Positions 37,781 through 51,059 of a DNA stretch of 64,000 nt are shown here, piece after piece. Below the pieces are notes generated by a model. It did not search any database, was not told the DNA's origin, and was given only the letters and a program-made list of their open reading frames with translations. Source of the stretch: Phocoena phocoena (lineage: Eukaryota; Chordata; Mammalia; Artiodactyla; Phocoenidae); contig NC_089238.1 of assembly GCF_963924675.1 (NCBI RefSeq), positions 43,914,879 through 43,978,878 on the forward strand, read 5' to 3'. The translations under genes were made by a program, and so were the position numbers. Within the stretch, counting starts at the first letter, position 1. Every line of letters starts with the position of its first letter.

Positions 37781-38859
37781 CTGGCTGGCTACCGGAAGTG
37801 GCCGGGCAGCCACCCCACTCGGGGCGGAGTTGGGCCTTCAGGCGGGCATCATGGGCTGTGAGAGAGCCTCAGACTCTGGAGGGTTTATTCCAAGTGGAGC
37901 AAGGAAGGAGAGCCTGGAGCGTTCAGAGCCCTGGCCGAGGAGGCCGATGGAGTCCTGGCTGGGCCCCAGGCCGCAGCGCGGCTGTGCCCGCCTCGTCCCC
38001 CATACCTGCTGGGAGGAGAGCGGGACGCACTTTTCTCTTGCAGCCCCTTTGGCTGCAAAGCTTTCCCACGCGAGTCTCTCGGGGCTCTTAGGGGCGTGAT
38101 GGAATGACTGAGTCCCCGGGTCACTCCGGTCCCAGCTGGGCACGCTCTCCCCAGGGACAGCCCCCCTCAGTGGCTCACACGCACTGCCCTGAGCCCCTGG
38201 AGGGTGGGCCGTGGCCTCCTCTGGGAACCGTGAACAAACGGTGAAGTAACTAACATCCCCCCCACCCTGCCCCAGCCCCCTGCCTCCGTGTTTCACCAGG
38301 AAGAAACATTTCGCTAGAGGAAAGAAAGAAAGGAGAAACAGATGATTTGAAGCCGTGCCTTTTTCCTTCCCCCTGGTTTTTTGAAATGACATCAGTGGGT
38401 TGTTTGCCAAGCATAACCTGGCAGCCTGGCGGCTCTGCCTGGCTGCCTGAGATTTCTGGGGACCGTGCGGCTCGCCAGCTCCAGCCGTGGCAGCGTGCCG
38501 AGGTGACGTTCAGTGATTAAGCAGAAACGAGGGAGAGGGAGAGGGAGGAAGAAGGTATGTGCGGTTGGGGAGCTGCGGGAGAGAGCGGTCCCGGGGCTGG
38601 GCGTGGCGTGGGGAGGCGTGGAGGCACGTCCGGGTCATCCGAGGAAGAGGGCGGGCGTCGGGACGCACTGGCGGGCCGGGGAGTGTCCCTGTGGCACCGG
38701 GTGGGGGCAGGGAAGCGGGGGGTGCAGGGCAGCAGCCACAGATTCAGCCTGGGTGCTGGTCAAAGGGGTCTGACCTGGGAGGGAACCAAATAAGCCCAAG
38801 CGAAGGTGACAGCCCCGAGGGCCTGGAGCTGTTGAGAAGGCTTAGAGGAGCTTTTATCA

Positions 38860-39110
38860 GCATCAGGCCCAATACTCCTCAGCGGAGTTTCCTTTGCATT
38901 GTTAGGTATTGACCCTCAGAGACCCCTTGTGGGTTCCCTAATTGAAAATTAATACTAGATCAATGCCATGGGCAATTTGCATATTGATCATAAACAACTT
39001 TGAAGGCACCAAGTGTGCGCGGCAGATCAATAGGGCTCCTGAACAGGCTGCAGAGGGAGCACCTCCTAGTACAATGCACTCCGAGAAAGGTTAATGATTT
39101 GGGAAGTTCC
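38860..39110. promoter_or_regulatory. Candidate conserved intronic enhancer (39 kb)
   Basis: Unique sequence containing TAATTGAAAATTAATAC, a POU octamer ATTTGCAT within GGCAATTTGCATATTGATC, two ATCAAT-type words resembling ONECUT sites, and AACAACTTTGAAGG resembling a TCF site. It directly follows a GC-rich block. No repeat explains it. Confidence 0.45.
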
Positions 39111-40849
39111 TAACCGCTCAGCGCAGGGAACGGTCCCCGTACCGCACGGCGTCAGCGAGAGCAGTTAGTGTGGGGCCCGAACCGCCCCCCGCAGCCACCC
39201 GTCCCCAGCAGAGGGGAGGATGGCTGAGCTGCTGTGAGACAAGGGCTGGCCCTGAGTGTTTTTATAGTTGCCTTTTTTGGTGGTGGATGAAGTCTTGGGG
39301 CAGTTTATTCTGGGAAGTGTGCTGTGAAAGGCCGCGGCCAAGTTAAGGCTCCAGTAATTATTCTGGCCCCTTCCCCAAAACACAGTTCTCCCGGTGGCTT
39401 GAATGGAGTGAAATGAGGACAGGGCAGCAGCTCCCTTTACCCAGCCTCGTCCTCAGGCTTCCCGTCACTGGAATCCCGAGCTCGTGTTCGCTTTAAGCTG
39501 TGATGGGTTTGGCCCCGTTTTGCATCCTGTTCCATTCACCTCCCAGTTTCTGGCTTTGGGCTCCTGGCCCATCACTCACCCTCCCCTGCTGTGTGCCTTC
39601 ATGTCCTGCTCTGGCATCAGGTCTTACCTTTCTGGTCCATTCCCAGGTGCTCCCGTGGATCCCCAGCAGGCCTGGAAGGTGCTCTTCCAGGTGGCCCCCT
39701 TCACCTGCCCCCTGTTCGCTTCTCTTGTTTTCCTCCCTTTCTCCCTCTGGCCCAGATCGGCTCCTCTTGTCTCCTGGCCATAGAAGCAGTGTGTGGACCA
39801 GCTACCCTGTAGTTGCTCTGGATTCCCCCATTCATGTTTACAACAAAGCCCAGAACACTTGAGGACCTGACTACTGATTCTGTCTTCATGCTCCCAGGGT
39901 ACCTTGAGATGGCTGGTCTGAGGATCGGGGCCAAAGGCAGCCTGAAGAGACAGGTGATGCCTGACTACCTGGCTCCAGCCCCGACAGTGGAGGGTGGTTG
40001 CCGGTGGTGGTCGCTAGGGGGAGACACCTCTTAGGTAGTGGTGAGGAGAGCGGACTTTCTTCCGCAACAGCACAGCTCCCACCCGCACCCCGCCCCCACC
40101 CAAATTCATCTTGTCCTAAGAAGAGCTAGTGTTATAATAGCAGCCCTGTCAAGGTCACGTCGCTTTAGATGGTTATTAAGTTTGCAAAGTGTGTTGAAAT
40201 TCATTGGTGTGAAAGGGCAATACGGTTTCAGGGAAGGGACGTGCAGAATGGTTGGTGGATGAATTTCTAGGTTGGAACTGCAGCCCTTCTGCACCTTGAG
40301 TCCTTCACCCCGTCCTGGCGCTGTCCCTTCACCTTCACAGCTTTGGACCTTGGTGGTCTGGTGGGTACTTCTGGTGTATGGCTGTCTAGCCTGTCCACGT
40401 GCTGCGGCATCAAAGGATGGTCCATGTTCCCTTTCTCCTCTTGGCGTTTCATCACCTCAAGGTCTGCTCCTCCCCACCCGCCAGTAAAGGGAAAGGCTCA
40501 AGGAGATTTTTTCTGTCTCTGCATTTATATATTACTTGTACTCATACTTCGAGAAATACGGTAGCCTTTCCCCTGGGAAGCGCTCCCAGGGCAACTGTGC
40601 AAGCTGTGTAGGTTGTCCCCACGTGCACGGCACCCTGCTCTGCTGAAGGGGTTGAGCGAGGACCCAGGCCACCCCAGATCTGACCTAACAAACAGGGCGG
40701 CAAGTCCGGGGCTATATCTGCCCAGAGGGAGGGGTGAGGAAGGGGAGCCCTTGTTCCGATTTTCACACAAGTACCTACATGTTAGCAGTGCCTCTGGCCC
40801 AAGGATGGCTGATAAGGCCTGCAGGAACTTGCCCCCAAGACCCAGCTGA

Positions 40850-41265
40850 GCTCATCTCTGAGCCCCTCCCGCCTCCGTGCTCGCTATCCTTCCAGCAGCC
40901 CAGCCCGCCCCCCTCCTTGGGCCATTGCGCTTGCTGTTCCTCTTAGCCTGGAAGGCCTCTTGTGCTCACACCCTCACTTCTTTCAGGTCTGGGTTTGAGT
41001 GTCTCCCTCTCTGAACTTCCTCTATGAAATAACCCCTGGGATTCCTTTTGTCCCCTGTCCCTGCTCTCTTATCCTCCCTCATCAGTGTCTCATAATACGT
41101 CCACTTGTCTAGCTGCTTTTTGTCTATCTTGTCCCCAGGCTTCTTCCTACCCCTGCTCCTGGAGAGCAGGGACTCCTCCTGTCCTGTTCACAGCCGTATT
41201 CAGTGCCCAGAATAGGTGCTCCATGGATGTGCGATGGGCGGGTGAGTGCACGGATGGCACAAGCA
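40850..41265 (+). repeat. L2 LINE 3' end, long copy
   Basis: About 415 bp keeps the L2 order. Landmarks are CCATTGCGCTTGCTGTTCCT, TAGCCTGGAAGGCCTCTTGT, CTTTCAGGTCTGGGTTTGAG, GCTCCTGGAGAGCAGGGACT, a CACAGCCGTATTCAGTGCCC segment, and AATAGGTGCTCCATGGATG. No frame is intact. Confidence 0.78.
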
Positions 41266-41319
41266 GAAGCGTAGCTTCTCCAGGGGAGCCCACAATGGCA
41301 GCTCTAAAGGGAGCCAGTT

Positions 41320-41470
41320 AAGAGCACGGGCCTTGGCATCAGCTCTGTGGCCTTTGCCAGTACTTTAACCTCTCTGAGCCTCAGTTTCCTCGTCTGTGAA
41401 ATGAGGGTAATAATAGTATCTGCTTCAGTTGAGTGATGACTGTACTACTACCATCATTAGATAATAACGA
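41320..41470 (+). repeat. MIR SINE
   Basis: AAGAGCACGGGCCTTGGCATC, then ACTTTAACCTCTCTGAGCCTC, AGTTTCCTCGTCTGTGAAAT and GAGGGTAATAATAGTATCTG match the MIR core and its 3' region in the + orientation. Confidence 0.85.
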
Positions 41471-41950
41471 CTTAGCAAATGGAGGCTTTCAAGGTGCCTG
41501 TTGTTGGTTCTCACGATAAAGTTCTTTGCAGTGAAGGATTTTACCCAGGCAGGAGAAGAGGAAGGTAGCCGGCATTTTTGTGCCTCTCAGTCCCACTTTG
41601 CTAGTCCCTTCCTTCTTCTCTTTCCATTCAGGGCACTTGTGATTATGTCAAAGAAAATGTCATGCAGGCCGAAAGCTCCTGGGGCAGGATGGGGGTGACC
41701 TGACGTGGAGTGTGGGAGCACATGCAGGTGGGGGTGGGGTGGAGAGCTGGGGGAGGCCGGAGAGCCCCTGTCAGCTCGATTCTGGGCCAGTGGGCAGGTG
41801 CCGGGCCGTCCCGTGCATGTGATTACTTCATTACGGGTGGCCTCTCATTGGCTTGGCTGCACTGTGCTGATGAGACTGGGGACAAGAGCACATAATTGCG
41901 GGAGATAAATTCCCATCACAGGCCCGGCTGCGGCCAGAAGTGAGTGTCCA

Positions 41951-41974
41951 CGTGTGTGTGCGCGCGCGCGCGCG
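41951..41974. repeat. (GT)n(CG)n alternating purine-pyrimidine tract
   Basis: CGTGTGTGTG followed by a pure CG repeat to 41974. Such tracts can adopt left-handed DNA; no function is implied. Confidence 0.9.
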
Positions 41975-42530
41975 GGTGGGTGGCCAGGTGTTCCTGTTCT
42001 TCCCTGGGTGCACCTCCCCTGCCTTCCTTCCCTTCCAGAGCCTCCTGGGCACTGGCCGCAGGCCCAGTGAGCAGCATCCTTCCAGACCTGCCTCTGTTTC
42101 CCCTGCTTGGAGCCTCTTGCATTCCGCAGCGCAGTCTTTTCCTCACCCTGAGGGACGGGAACCTGCTGGGGGCTGGGGGTGGCGCACCTGTTCACACACC
42201 TGTTCTTTCTCTTGTTCAATCCATCTCCTTTCGTCTGTTTGTTCACCTTCAGTCCTGTCTGCGCCCTCTGCTTAGATCTCCATGAAGACGGAGAGGGGGG
42301 AGCTCTGGTGCTGCCCTTCTTAATTGAAATCGCATTTCATTCATCTGGGAAATGAGGCAGAGGAGGGGGTGGAGCCATCTTCCATCGGCAGCTGATTCTA
42401 CACGAGGCCAGGCTTGAAGATACCAGCTCCAGGAAGACATAGCACGATCTTAAGAAAGAATTTAGGAACCAAAGCCATTTGCATAAAACTAAACTGAAAA
42501 CCACATAACCAGCCACATGATTTTAACCAC

Positions 42531-42555
42531 CACACACACACACGCACGCACACGC
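42531..42555. repeat. Short (CA)n/(GCAC)n microsatellite
   Basis: CA array with CGCACGCA interruptions. Confidence 0.85.
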
Positions 42556-44240
42556 AAGTCCTACTGTGATGCATTTTCTCAGTACCAGGAAATTAGTGGC
42601 TCAGTCACCAGAGCCTCTGAAGCTGGTCATTACTAATCAGTTGTTTACAGCAAAGAGATAGTTTCTTCTCCTCCAGTGTTTTCTGGGCCTGAAAAGACAT
42701 TTCCTGGAATCCTGACTGAAGTCAGTGTGTGCAGTGGGCTGGTGATTCGCATAATGGCTGGCCTGGGGTAGCAGGTTGCCTCAGTTACAAAGAAGCACGG
42801 GTGGCGTGAAGGCAGAGCAGAGAGAAATGGAGAGCCCTCACTTGACACCCTCTGACCTCGGCCAGTGGAGCTGAATGCTGGAGAGCTGGGACTGAAATTG
42901 CAGTCACTTTAGATTATTTGGAGTGAGGAGAGGCAGGGAAAAAAGGGTCTGTTGACTACAGGAAGCTGAATTCTTCCTCTGCTGAAAAGCTTATTAATGG
43001 AAGGGGAAAAAGCAATTACTTGGCTTTTGCTAGTTCTCTGTGGCAGGGATTCAGGGCTGCAGCAGCCCCTTGGACCTCACCCTGGATCCAGAGTATCTCT
43101 AATGGGCACCACCCCAAGCCATTTGGGGGCAGTACTTCTGGGATTCCCCCTCTTCCGGAAAGAGTGTGGAGGCAGGGGGTGGAGAGAGAGAGGGAGAGAA
43201 TGAGAGGGAGAGGGAGAGAGGCAGGCTTGTCCTGTCTTTAACGTGATGGTTTTCCTTTGGGTACCACGTTGCCAGTGGCAGGAAGTTAACAGGGGACTGT
43301 TTGCTTAGAAGCATGCATATCTGTGTTCTTAGGGGCTGATTTTTGGTTCATTTTGGTTTGGGTGAGGCCATTTTTATCCATGCTGTGCCTTTTGTCTCAA
43401 AATATAAAGCAAAACCAGAAGTCGCTTTGAACAACTATGGTACCACTATTAGAATCCATTTGCCTCAATATCACAGCTTTCATTGAGGAAGATTCCTGAG
43501 GAGCCCGCGTCCAGGGAGCAGGGTGCCAGGCCTCACCTTTCAGTGCTTGTCTGCCTGCGTGAGTGTCACCATGACCGCTTGTTCCCTCCATGGCTGGTGC
43601 CCCTTGGCCGCCTTTGGAGACCCTCCTTTGGGCTTTCTCACTGTGTGGCCTTGGAGCCCTTCCCTTCTTTAGGCCCTGGTCTCCTAGTTTGTAGAATTGA
43701 GGTGCTTCCGCTCCGCCAAATCTCTCAAAATAAAGGCAGATCCCTCTGATGACCGGGTTGCTGCAAACAGCCATTATTTCTCTTTCCCAAATCTGTTTTA
43801 CTCGTGTTCATGCTTTTATGCCTTCTCCTTGTCTGGACTACCCTACCTATTTTATATTTTATATATTTACATTTATATCATTTTAGAATTTCCAAAGCAC
43901 ACAAATTTTTGATTTCACTACCTTAATTGTATCAAGCTAAATTTTATACAGCTCGATTTTTTAGTCCATTGACCCATTTTTGTCTCCGTTCTTCAACTTC
44001 TTTTTCTTTAAGGCCCAGTTTCTGTCATTTCGTTTCTCCTAGAACAATTCCTGTTCTTTCCAACCTGTCACCAAAGTGTTTTAGTAGTTGAGTCAGTTCA
44101 CAGACTCTTTTCAAAAATTGAATTTTTTCTGCCATAATGTGTATTTAAGATACACTCTTACCTAGGGTTTTTTTTTTTTTTTCTTTTTTTTGGAAAGTAC
44201 CTCATTGGTTACTGTCTAAATCCTCCTCTTTATTCCGCCT

Positions 44241-44612
44241 CCTCTTCCTCCTTTTTTTTTTTTTAAATTTATTTATTTTTGGCTGTGTTGGGTCTTCGTT
44301 GCTGCGCACGGGCTTTCTCTAGTTGTGGCGAGTGGGGGCGACTCTTCGTTGCGGTGCGCGGGCTTCTCACTGCGGTGGCTTCTCTTGTTGCGGAGCACCG
44401 GCTCTAGGCACACGGGCTTCAGTAGTTGTGGCACGTGGGTCAGTAGTTGTGGCTCGTGGGCTCTAGAGCGCAGGCTCAGTAGTTGTGGCGCATGGGCTTA
44501 GTTGTTACGTGGTCTGAGGGCTTCTTCCTGGACCAGGGCTCGAACCCGTGTCCCCTCCATTGGCAGGCGGATTCTTAACCACTGCACCACCAGGGAAGCC
44601 CTCTTCCTCCTT
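44241..44612 (-). mobile_element. CHR-type SINE, long class, with 13-bp target duplication
   Basis: The element proper is 44254-44599. On the minus strand it shares the tRNA-Glu-type head (GGGCTTCCCTGGTGGTGCAG) with the short class, but has a longer body. That body holds several AGTTGTGGC/GCCACAACT-type sub-repeats and a TTTATTTATTTTTGGCTG tail region before the poly-A. It is flanked by CCTCTTCCTCCTT at 44241-44253 and 44600-44612, a perfect 13-bp duplication. Confidence 0.94.
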
Positions 44613-47600
44613 CTTATGTTTAAAGATGTTGCTCCGTAAGTGAGGAATCATTCACTTTTTCTTCCTAATCATTGGACGATCTAATCTTTAATATTGCGTT
44701 GCATTTTAGCTACTTTTCATTCACACCTTTGGCTTATTTGACTGCTTTTCTTGCTGTAAATAGTGGCCTTACAAAATGAAGCAAAAAATTTTGCTTGGTG
44801 AGGGTTCCTTTTCCTTATCTGCTCTACTTAGGGTCCATATTCACTTAGAAAAAATTGTCCACTTTTGAAAGTTTGAGGAGGATTCTAACTTAAGGATTTC
44901 CCTGTGAGAGGTTTCTGGTACTTTGCTCAGTTGCGGTGTGCACACAGAAGAACTTAAACCTCCAAAGTTGTTTCTTTAAAATGTAAATGTGGGCTACAAA
45001 CTTGTATATCTCCCTTATTCCTACCTGTCCCAAGAACCAACTCTTTGTCACAGAATCGCGCTTTCTGCCCAGGTCCTCGATGACTTTCTCATTTCATGGC
45101 AACATTTTCTTTCTCTTTGGTTTCATGTTTTAGTTGTTAACAAATGTTCCCACCATTAAAGAGAATGGGTGTGAGTCTAGAATTTCAGTTCTTTGTTTGC
45201 CTTGATTGTGACTGTGGTTTTTTTGTTTTTTGTTTTTGCCTTGAGATATATTGCAGGATAAACTTGGGGGTGTGTGATGGATGCTTTGCTTTTCAAAGGA
45301 TACCAGGCTGTTCTTAGGTCTAAGAAACACCTTATGGGAGGAAAAGCTGAATAGTTGCTTACAGGGTCTTAAGGCCGAGACTGAAATACAGTTAGCAGCT
45401 CTGGCAGGTTTGAGGATGGGCTGCTGCAGCTGAGATCCCTGCGAGAGGGCAGGTGTGGTGGCGGGGAGGGGTGGTATCATTTTGTTAAACCGTAGAAAAG
45501 GACCATTTCATTGTACAGGATCCAGATTTTTAAAATATAGTCTTTATATTCAACCATTGGCATAACTTTGGAAGTTTCTAAAAAGGCGGAAGAAGATCCA
45601 AGAATTTTCTTTCTCCCTTTGGGCACAAAAGAGCTATATAAGGTGCATGTTAAAAATGACCACAATTCCATCTGCTCTTTCTACCATTAATGTGGGAAAG
45701 CTCTTGAACACACAAGCCTTTGGGTTTTCTCTTTACCTCAGCTTCCTGCTTCACTTTCTCTGCAGTTTCCTAGGAAGTGTCAAGTAAAACATGTTGCTTC
45801 TGCTGCCCGCATTTGGGGACTTGATGGTTTTGGGCACTGGCCCAGTTTTTGACTCTCCACGTGAAGGTGCATCCTTCAGTGTCTTGGGTGTGACCGTAAA
45901 TGCTCGAGTCAGAGGCAGGTTCTTTGCCGCTTGTACCAGGTGGTGAACGTGAACACGTGGTAGTCACCTGAGGACTCCCCAGCGTGCTTGGAGGTGTAAT
46001 ACTGCTCTGGGCCACCACCAGGTTCATGTGCGTTTCTAGCGCTGCATTCTGGGATGTGTGAGGCTGTTAACGTTTGCGGTGACCTTTGTGTAGCTTGGGT
46101 CTGGCCAAGGGAGGGCAGGGTTAGCCAGTGCTTTTCTGGGTACAGCATTGCCTGAAGTCAGCCTGATGTCTGTTTCCCAGATTTGGTTTGGAGAGTGTAA
46201 GCCTTTGTTTGTGCTTTGTTTTTATGAATCAGCTGGTTTTACCAGCTGTGCATAAAGTGGCCTATGATCATGCAGAATGAAGCTCATTGACAGCCACCCC
46301 TCACACTGCGGCCCATGGATGGGAGCGGACTAATATTTCTGCATGCATCCCTGTGCTTCACAGGGCAAAGCTCTTTTCTTAATAGGCTACAGACCCTTTG
46401 GACGGTGTGGCCATCAGTGAGGCCACAGAGGGGCTAGAAACTCGAGTCCCTCATTTGTGTGTCCTGTGACTCAAACCCCTGGTGTCATGATTTTATCTTT
46501 CTCTGTTGAGTGCTAATCATTTGGCGAAATGTTTACCTGTTACAGAATGTTTACCTGTTTCTCTTTCAGTTTGCTTTTTTGCATGTCCTGTCCCCAAATA
46601 TTCCATCTTTCCCTTCGGTGCTGTCATATCGTGTCTCCCCCGCATTGTGACACCTCGGGTCTGCACGGCCACCCCCTACCCCCCTCCTTGCTATCATTCC
46701 CGTATAGATTGCGTCCATCAGCATTGGCGTTCCCGTTACCAGAGCCCTCCCACAAGGTTTCACTTATACCCATTAGGTTCTAATCACCATCATCTAATAT
46801 CACTTCTGGTACATCCCGTTCATTTCCCATACACCTTCATTTGTATACAGATGCTTAAGTACACTTATAGGCCTGCCTTGACTTTTTTTTTTCATCTATG
46901 TACTTCCAACATTTTCCGAGTAAAAATAAATAAATTAGGGAACACATCATAGATTTTGTTTTGTTTTGTTTTGCATTAAGCATAAGATCTCTCTCTGACA
47001 AGCCCAGTCAGTTTTGACTCGGAAGGTGATACCAGCCTTCTTTAATGGAAACTGTTAATTTTTTTAATTTACACTTTTTCTATCACTCATGTGTGTTTAT
47101 CTCTCTTGTCTTCTCCCCTCTAACCATGGAAGCCTGGCAGTGTTTATTTCAAACCGGGTGTTACTGAAAGATGGATGCTTGTAGGGACTGCTCAGTCCTC
47201 ACACCTGGAATGCTAAAAAGCTTTCAGGCAGATCTGTTGGGTTGAAAAACGTCCCTTTCTGTAGAGGAGGGGGGACGAGGGGGGAAGCGGTACCCCACCA
47301 GAGAGGCTTCCCTTCGTCACCCCCATGTGGTCGTGACCCCCCAGTTCTGACTGTACATCCAGACACCTTAGATGATGCTTTCAAATCCACAAAGCGGTTT
47401 ATTCTGATGAGCAAACTTAAGAGGCCATTCTTCCTCCTTCAGGACCCTCCTTCTGCTTGCCCTGGCTTTTTCGCCTTTGCCCATCAAATATTCTGCCGTT
47501 AAGACGTCACCATTTACTCTCTGGTGTCTTCCATTCTCTCTCAGTAGCACACTGAGTTAGAATCAGTACTTTTCTCCATGACTTTGTTTTTAACGGATGG

Positions 47601-49990
47601 GGGAGTGGGGAACCACCCTTCTTGGTTTCAAGGACCTTCTATTTTGCTCGCCTCTTCTTTCCAGAACATTCCAGTTTGCTGTGAGGTTAAACTGTGCAAA
47701 ATACTGTTTGAAAGAAAGGAGAAAAAGAGAAAAGGACTTGTCAAAATGCATTTGTTAGATCACGATTTAAATGAAGTACAATTGAAGGTAGTTTTTGTCC
47801 AAAGAAAGGAAAAACCCCTGCAAATCCGCTGAGCTCCCAGAGAGCGCACCTCCTTTGTCGTCGCCCTGACATTGAAGTGTAATTTTTCATGGTTATTTGG
47901 ACTGGAAAATGGGGGGGGGGGGAAGGGGAGAGATGGGCCTGCGATTATTTCCCATAAATGACAACACAATCACATCACGCTCCGCTACAAACATGCTCGG
48001 GGAATTTGCCTTTTTTACATTTCATGTGTGGAAGTAGCAGCAATCACGGCTTTGTAGAAATCCAAGGGAATTAATCCCCGCTGAACCCAGTGCTCTTCAG
48101 ATTCTTGGGACATAGCTGGATTTCTGGTTTAGTGTGGATTCTGAAACCATTTCAGGGCTTGGGTTTGTATTTTACAAACTGGAACTCCCATCTTTCAGTT
48201 ATTTAAAAAAAAAAAAAAAAAATCTTCCCGGGAATAGCCACCAGGCGAGTCAGCGACATATTTCCTTCCGTTGTGCTTTGTCACCGCACATTGGCTTTCA
48301 TCCTTTCTGCACTTCTGCAGGGGGCAGCCCAGGTGCTTTTGCTGAGAACACAGATAAATGGAACCGTTTGCAATACCGGCTCTAGGTGTTTCCTCCCTTT
48401 TTCTCCTCTCGTGACCCCACCCACCCCCTTAATTCTAGCACGGTTTTGACAAGCTGTTCAAATGACCCAGTGGCTTTGCCCGGAAGAGGAGAAACGGCAC
48501 GCAGGAGGACAGCTCAGAGCAGGGCGGTTTTCTCCGGGAGGCCCAGGCGGGCTGTGGACCCGCAGAGCGCTCTCTGGTGCCCACGCTCACGGCAGAGGTG
48601 AGCTGAGCGGCAGGCAGATGCAGAGGCTCTCCCAGGCGTGCCTCGTGGTCCGCTCTTTCTCCGGCAGGGCTGCGCACACCGGCTGCAGCTTCCCAGGCCC
48701 CCTCAGGCTGCACAAGCCCCATTTTTCTTGTTTCTATCAACAGTGGCAAGATCTTCAAATATACAAAAGCATAAATGTTCTCTATTCTCCAATTAGTCAT
48801 TTTAATAATACCCGGCCTTGCCTTCAGAGTGTTGATTCTTTTAGCCTGGCGCCAAAGCCAGGGGCAGTGGGGTGGGGGCGGGAGAGAGGGGCATGGCGGG
48901 CGCGAGGGGCCGCTTCCCGCCCCCCCCGCCCCCCCTCACTTTCCTGGCTTTGCCCCGTGTGCCTGCAGAGCCTTCGCCCCGGCCCCGTGCCAGCGAGGCT
49001 GGCGGGCCTCCACCGCCTCGCACGCTCTGTCCAGAAACTCCAGGCATGGCGGCCCCAGGTGTATTTGGTAAATGAACACCTAGCGGTGAAAAGAATTCTT
49101 GTGGTAAAATGATCACTGAAGGGATCCACGTGAGAAAAGAACATGTCAGTGGAGGGTGGGAGTGGGTCTGATCTTTTCCAAGTCCCCTGTTCCTCTCCCG
49201 CCCACACCCTCTTGCCTCTCAGAGGACTGAAATTCTTTATGCATGACATCTTCAAGAGGGCAGTTATGTTTCAAACAGCTGGTTAGCACTTTGGTCACGT
49301 TAAAAAACAAACAAACATCCCCTGGGGTGGGGAGATCCCTGTGGGGCTACCAGGCTAACCCCTGACCGTTCACTCCAGCTGGTGGAGAAGAGTCCCCAGC
49401 AAGATGGCCTGGCCTGGTGGAGAGCTTAGACGGGTGAGGAAGTGGGAAACGCCGGAGACGAGGGCGACCTGGAGGGGGAGACCCACCTCTGCCTGTCCCG
49501 TGCTCTGTGCCCCAGACCTGTGGGAGGGTTTGGAGAGGCCAGGCAGGCGGGAGTGCAGGAGGTCAGAGTGCCTGTCATCTACCTGGACAGCATACTTTTC
49601 ACCGAATGCCTTGGACTCTGTTAGTGCACTGGAGTTCTCATGTCTGCTGGGGAAGAAATGGCATCTTATCCTGAGAAGGTAGGAAAATATTACACTTCTG
49701 ATGCATAAAGCAGTGCCCCACCTTCCTGCCCTCATCCTTCACCCCTGCAAGGATTCCTGCCGGGACTGTGAGAGTTGTATCTCATAGTGTTCCGCTCACC
49801 AGTGTTGACTCGGATCCTGGGCCCTTCATGTTGTGATTTGACTATTTCTTCAATTAATCTATACCCTGTTCAGATGTAGGAAACGGAATGGGCAGTGTTT
49901 GCCAGCAATTAAAAATAATATTCAGAGGATTACCCATAAAGGACTCCCAGGGAGGTGTATAAGTTCCCTATTTTATGTGCATGGTGAGAA

Positions 49991-50128
49991 CATGCAGTCA
50001 TCTCCACCAAGATGCTAAGGCTGAGGACTGGTGTGTTAAAAGAACAGTTTGCATTTGTGGTAGGCAAAAAGTACCTTGATTTAAGGGAGAATTTCTGGGG
50101 CTGTGGTAGTGTCACTCAGAAAACCTAA
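49991..50128 (+). repeat. Copy A of an unclassified duplicated element
   Basis: This 138-bp stretch aligns with 51964-52095 from CATGCAGTCA to AAACCTAA. By eye about three quarters of positions agree, and only about six bases of gap are needed. Shared words include CATGCAGTCA, GAACAGTTTGC, CCTTGA and GCTGTGGTA. I do not recognise it as a named repeat. It may be an old interspersed element or a local duplication. Confidence 0.7.
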
Positions 50129-51059
50129 TGGCTCGAAGCTACGTCTCAGGCAGTTTCCAGCCACGTCATCGGGGCTGGAAAGACACCGTGGAGCAAAACC
50201 GCGGCATTAACACGTGAGAAAGTGTGTTTGAGAATGTTGCGGAGTAAATTATTGCGTCCTGAGTCTGGGAGCCGCTGTGTGTTTGCGGTATAGTCCAGAG
50301 CACATGGAGTGTCACCTACTGATAGGACCTGCAGTCACCGTTCAGTGAGACCACACTTGCCAAAGTGTCACGAGGGAGACCAGCACAGTTAGCGGCCCAC
50401 CCCCGTGGGTGTGGCCACAAGCGCATTCACCTCTCCCTCTGCGGCCTGGAGAGGGAAGGAGAACTAGGGTGACGAGCTGGGGGCAGCAGAGCTGTCTTTC
50501 TGTCACCATGGCAGATCACATCCTGTTACACGTTACTCTTGTAGCAGAATTCTAATGCACTGGATCTTATTCAAAATAAGTGATCTAGACCTTAGCTGTC
50601 ATCTTTCATATTGTAGGATTTGATTTGACCTCTATTTGCAAAGTAAAGCATACATACTTTGTAGAAGTACGTCCAGCCATTAGAGGTTTCCTATGGATAA
50701 CAAGAGGCCAAGAGGGTTGGACAAGCTGGACTGTTCGGCCTTCGTTCTCCAGTTGTTAGGGTCAGCACTGCAAGAGGACAGCCGATGTAGGCCAAGGTGT
50801 CCTACAGTGAGTCTCTAGTTACAGGAACAAGGAAACAAGACACGGTCGTGGAATCCCTCCGCCACCACCATGGAGGCTCCTGCAAAAGTAGCCGCCACCC
50901 TCCGTGTCCCTGCTGGTCAGAGTGTGCCGGGCCTTTCCCGCCCACTTGGGCGGTTGTCCTTGGTTAATTAGGTTGAAAATGGGGAAAGGAAGAGCTTTAA
51001 CCCTATCTTCAAAGTAAGCAGATTTGTTATTTTGTTTTTCAAAGAAGAAGTCCGATACA

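Larger units (their letters stand above)
35824..44240 (+). other. ZFHX3: Large ZFHX3 intron, 35.8-44.2 kb block
   Basis: Mostly unique sequence. Named repeats are an L2 3' end (40850-41265), a MIR (41320-41470), GT/CG (41951-41974) and CA (42531-42555) simple repeats and a GA-rich tract (43180-43222). The GC-rich stretch 38540-38760 lies between two AT-motif-rich candidate regulatory blocks. Overlapping both-strand ORFs at 37.7-38.4 kb follow GC content and are not called genes. Confidence 0.68.

Noticed and set aside
37838..38410. 190-codon minus-strand open frame
   Set aside because: Same GC-driven pattern with overlapping open frames in three frames; no domain.
48462..49112. 216-codon plus-strand open frame in GC-rich sequence
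   Set aside because: Several frames are open on both strands at once because of high GC content; the translation is Arg/Pro-rich with no family resemblance.
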